Source: JBBQXY01 sp038209195
GTDB lineage: Bacteria > Chloroflexota > Ktedonobacteria > Ktedonobacterales > Ktedonobacteraceae
Assembly: GCA_038209195.1 (NCBI GenBank)
Contig: JBBQXY010000001.1
Location: 33,681-97,680, forward strand
DNA: 64,000 nt
Direction of reading: 5' to 3'
The notes beneath the pieces were generated by a model. That model saw only the letters and a list, made by a program, of their open reading frames with translations, searched no databases and had not been told where the DNA came from. The position numbers and the translations under genes were made by a program. Position 1 is the first letter of the stretch. Each line of letters begins with the position of its first letter. This document shows, piece by piece, positions 62,095 to 64,000 of this stretch.

Positions 62095-62340
62095 GCCTTC
62101 ATTTGACCAACAGGGATGCAAGGGGCCGCCGCCTCGCTGTATTTCGGGGATGCGCTGACAACGTGCAGCCTTCATTTGACCAACGGGGATGCAAGGGGCC
62201 GCCTCGCTGTATTTCGGGGATGCGCTGACAACGTGCAGCCTTCATTTGACCAACGGGGATGCAAGGGGCCGCCGCCCCTTGACTGGGTTCTAGGGCTGCG
62301 CCCTAGTTTTCCTTCTTTTTCCTGCCGCCGTAGGCGGCAA
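62095..62340. repeat. hairpin-rich intergenic repeat, copy 6, with tandem partial duplication
   Basis: The 5' part of the element is present three times: units begin at 62095, 62168 and 62238 (spacings 73 and 70; the second lacks one GCC triplet). Units 1 and 2 share a segment (TCGCTGTATTTCGGGGATGC) not found in other copies. Unit 3 runs on into a complete element with TAGGGC/GCCCTA (62291-62305) and GCCGCC/GGCGGC (62324-62338). The flanking parts of 61995-62448 hold the fchA promoter candidate and no gene. Confidence 0.9.
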
Positions 62341-62448
62341 TAAGTGCATAAACAACAAACCAACTACCCATGATACAATGGTAGGAATAGATTTAAGAAT
62401 GATAAAAATGACAGGCTGCGGCCTGAAATTGATGGAGCTAGATGTCTG

Positions 62449-63867
62449 ATGAATACTCCCACACATTTTGAGACTGCCTTTGAGATGTTCTTGTGCGCCT
62501 ACCCTGATTTTCAATCGACCGAGTCATTGGACATGTTACGAAGGCACGAGTTTGCGCGCCTGGACGAGGGCGACCATATCTATCTCGATTACACTGGTGG
62601 CGGACTGTATGCACTTTCTCAAATACATGCCCATCATGAGCTGTTGGGCAATGCCGTTTTAGGCAACCCACATTCCTCGAACCCGACTTCACAGGCCACG
62701 ACGCAGTTGGTTGAGCAGGCCAGACAGTACATCATGCACTTTTTCAATGCCGCGCCAGAGGAGTATGTTGCTATTTTTACACAGAATGCCAGCACGGCTT
62801 TGAAGTTGGTGGGAGAGTCGTATCCGTTTGAGCCTGGCGATGACTATTTGCTGACTTTCGATAATCACAACTCTGTCAACGGTATTCGCGAGTTTGCGCG
62901 AGGACATGGGGCAAAGACCGCCTATATTCCAGTGGTACTGCCCGATATGCGCGTGGACGAGGCCGAATTGTTGGAGAGACTTGAGCAGGCACAACCTGGT
63001 GGGCACCATTTATTTGCCTATCCAGCACAGTCCAACTTCTCAGGCGTTCAACACCCTCTCGAATGGATCGCACTGGCGCAAGCGAGAGGATGGGATGTAA
63101 TATTGGACGCAGCCGCATTTGTTGCAACGAATCGCCTGGACCTTGGCCTGTGGCATCCCGATTTTGTGCCGCTTTCGTTTTACAAGATGTTTGGCTATCC
63201 TACAGGCGTTGGCTGTTTGTTGGCGCGTCGCGAGGCACTCGCTAAACTGCGCCGTCCCTGGTTCGCAGGTGGCACTATCACCGTCGCTTCTGTACAAGGT
63301 GACCGCTATTATTTGGCGGAAGGTGAAGCGGCATTCGAAGATGGCACACTGAACTACCTGAACATCCCCGCGGTTGAAATTGGACTGCGCTACCTGAAAA
63401 CAGTGGGGCAGGAGATAATACATGAGCGAGTGCATTGCTTAACAGGTTGGCTGCTAGATACCTTGTCCGCGCTACACCATGGCAACGGCAAACCATTGGT
63501 GAGGATTTATGGAGCGATCAATACACAGAAACGTGGAGGAACGGTGACGATGAATTTCTACCGCGCCGATGGATCAATCATCGACCATCGTAGCATCGAG
63601 CAGCAAGCGAATAAAGCCAACATTTCGCTCCGGACAGGGTGTTTTTGCAATCCCGGCGGTGGAGAGATCGCCCTGGGCCTTTCCGCCGGAGAATTGGCGG
63701 CCTGTTTCCGCCAAACATCTCACCAAGATCGCTGTACAATTGACGATTTCCGGCTGTGTATTGATGGCAAGAGTTCAGGGGCGGTACGAGTGTCTTTTGG
63801 ATGGGTGAGTAACTTCGCGGATGCCTACCGCTTCATAGAGTTTGCGAAGGGGTTGCTGGAGCAGTAG
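62449..63867 (+). CDS. class V aminotransferase, molybdenum cofactor sulfurase-like (NifS domain)
   Basis: A 472-residue protein like the NifS domain of eukaryotic Moco sulfurases (MOCOS/ABA3). YLDYTGGGLYALSQIHAHHE, LGNPHSSNPTSQATTQLVEQ, IFTQNASTALKLVGES, AYPAQSNFSGVQHPLEWI, PLP lysine in PLSFYKMFGYPTGVGCLLAR, FAGGTITVAS and the cysteine loop ISLRTGCFCNPGGGE all match. MOCOS transfers cysteine sulfur to Moco for xanthine-oxidase-type enzymes. There is no MOSC domain at the C-terminus; a separate MOSC gene is at 59843-60511. GGAG lies about 11 bases before the ATG. Confidence 0.88.
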   Translation: MNTPTHFETAFEMFLCAYPDFQSTESLDMLRRHEFARLDEGDHIYLDYTGGGLYALSQIHAHHELLGNAVLGNPHSSNPTSQATTQLVEQARQYIMHFFNAAPEEYVAIFTQNASTALKLVGESYPFEPGDDYLLTFDNHNSVNGIREFARGHGAKTAYIPVVLPDMRVDEAELLERLEQAQPGGHHLFAYPAQSNFSGVQHPLEWIALAQARGWDVILDAAAFVATNRLDLGLWHPDFVPLSFYKMFGYPTGVGCLLARREALAKLRRPWFAGGTITVASVQGDRYYLAEGEAAFEDGTLNYLNIPAVEIGLRYLKTVGQEIIHERVHCLTGWLLDTLSALHHGNGKPLVRIYGAINTQKRGGTVTMNFYRADGSIIDHRSIEQQANKANISLRTGCFCNPGGGEIALGLSAGELAACFRQTSHQDRCTIDDFRLCIDGKSSGAVRVSFGWVSNFADAYRFIEFAKGLLEQ

Positions 63868-64000
63868 CAAGTCCTGGGTTTGTCCAAAGAGTGGGTGGAG
63901 GGTTTTTGGGGGGGGGGGGGGGGGGCCACACCACACCCCCCCAGCCAGAGGTGAAAAAAAAAAAGGTGAGAGGAAAAATGGGGATGGTTTTTGTGTTGTA
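63868..64000. other. low-complexity tail of the window
   Basis: From about 63900 the sequence is G, C and A homopolymers, including about 18 Gs and 11 As in a row, with no reading frame or family. It resembles unreliable sequence at a contig or read end more than biological sequence. Confidence 0.7.

Noticed and set aside
62095..62300. A CRISPR-like array
   Set aside because: The units are 70-73 bases of nearly identical sequence without variable spacers. They are a tandem duplication within the dispersed repeat, and no cas genes are near.

Overview
The window is a densely packed bacterial chromosome segment of about 64 kb, most like a Ktedonobacteria-type member of the Chloroflexota. That placement is an inference from gene style: a zinc-ribbon kinase with WD40 repeats, an XRE-TPR regulator, a multi-GAF histidine kinase, several proteins carrying a double-CxxC zinc ribbon, and a GC-rich intergenic repeat family. 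No rRNA, tRNA or CRISPR array was seen. The last ~130 bases are homopolymer-rich and look like a contig end.

Layout. 1-6.7 kb (mostly minus strand): two class V aminotransferases (one a NifS-type cysteine desulfurase translationally coupled to an aromatic-amino-acid-type decarboxylase), a glutaredoxin, a geranylgeranyl-reductase-like flavoprotein and a CrtA-like monooxygenase. 6.7-8.8 kb: a tandem pair of paralogues with the residue order of circularly permuted NlpC/P60 (papain-fold) proteins. 9-15.5 kb: a stand-alone PolX-like helix-hairpin-helix protein, a GH65 disaccharide phosphorylase with foreign-looking base use, a GabT-type aminotransferase, a class IV aminotransferase and an EVE-domain protein. 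Three very long perfect hairpins separate these units. 15.5-24.2 kb: a TetR/MFS efflux pair, small proteins, and a type IIA topoisomerase operon whose GyrA-like subunit lacks a recognisable GyrA box. 24.2-39 kb: regulators, a zinc-ribbon protein, a DnaJ protein, a YihY-type membrane protein, a GAF/PAS histidine kinase overlapping an HD hydrolase gene, a CoxG-like protein coupled to a methyltransferase, RlmI and a GH15 glucanase. 39-44.5 kb: a zinc-ribbon/Ser-Thr kinase/WD40 gene followed by a triple-FHA ABC exporter gene that is split by a nine-C tract. 44.6-45.8 kb: a TnpB-only IS200/IS605-type element. 45.9-47.1 kb: a Na+/H+ antiporter. 47.2-53.3 kb: haem operon hemA-hemC-hemD-hemQ-hemL-hemB. 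53.6-59.4 kb: membrane and surface or phage-like proteins. 59.8-63.9 kb: a MOSC protein, folD-fchA, and a molybdenum-cofactor-sulfurase-like NifS protein.

How genes work together. The haem operon covers glutamyl-tRNA to uroporphyrinogen III, plus HemQ, the last step of the coproporphyrin-dependent route. The FolD here has Ile at the position of the cyclohydrolase lysine (K54 in E. coli numbering) and its gene overlaps that of a dedicated cyclohydrolase, FchA, which suggests the two enzymes split the C1-folate reactions. The kinase and the FHA-ABC exporter resemble the mycobacterial PknF/Rv1747 arrangement, but with three FHA modules and a WD40 kinase. A repeat family of about 110-165 bp, built from three GC hairpins with terminal inverted repeats in the best copies, recurs at least six times in intergenic spaces.
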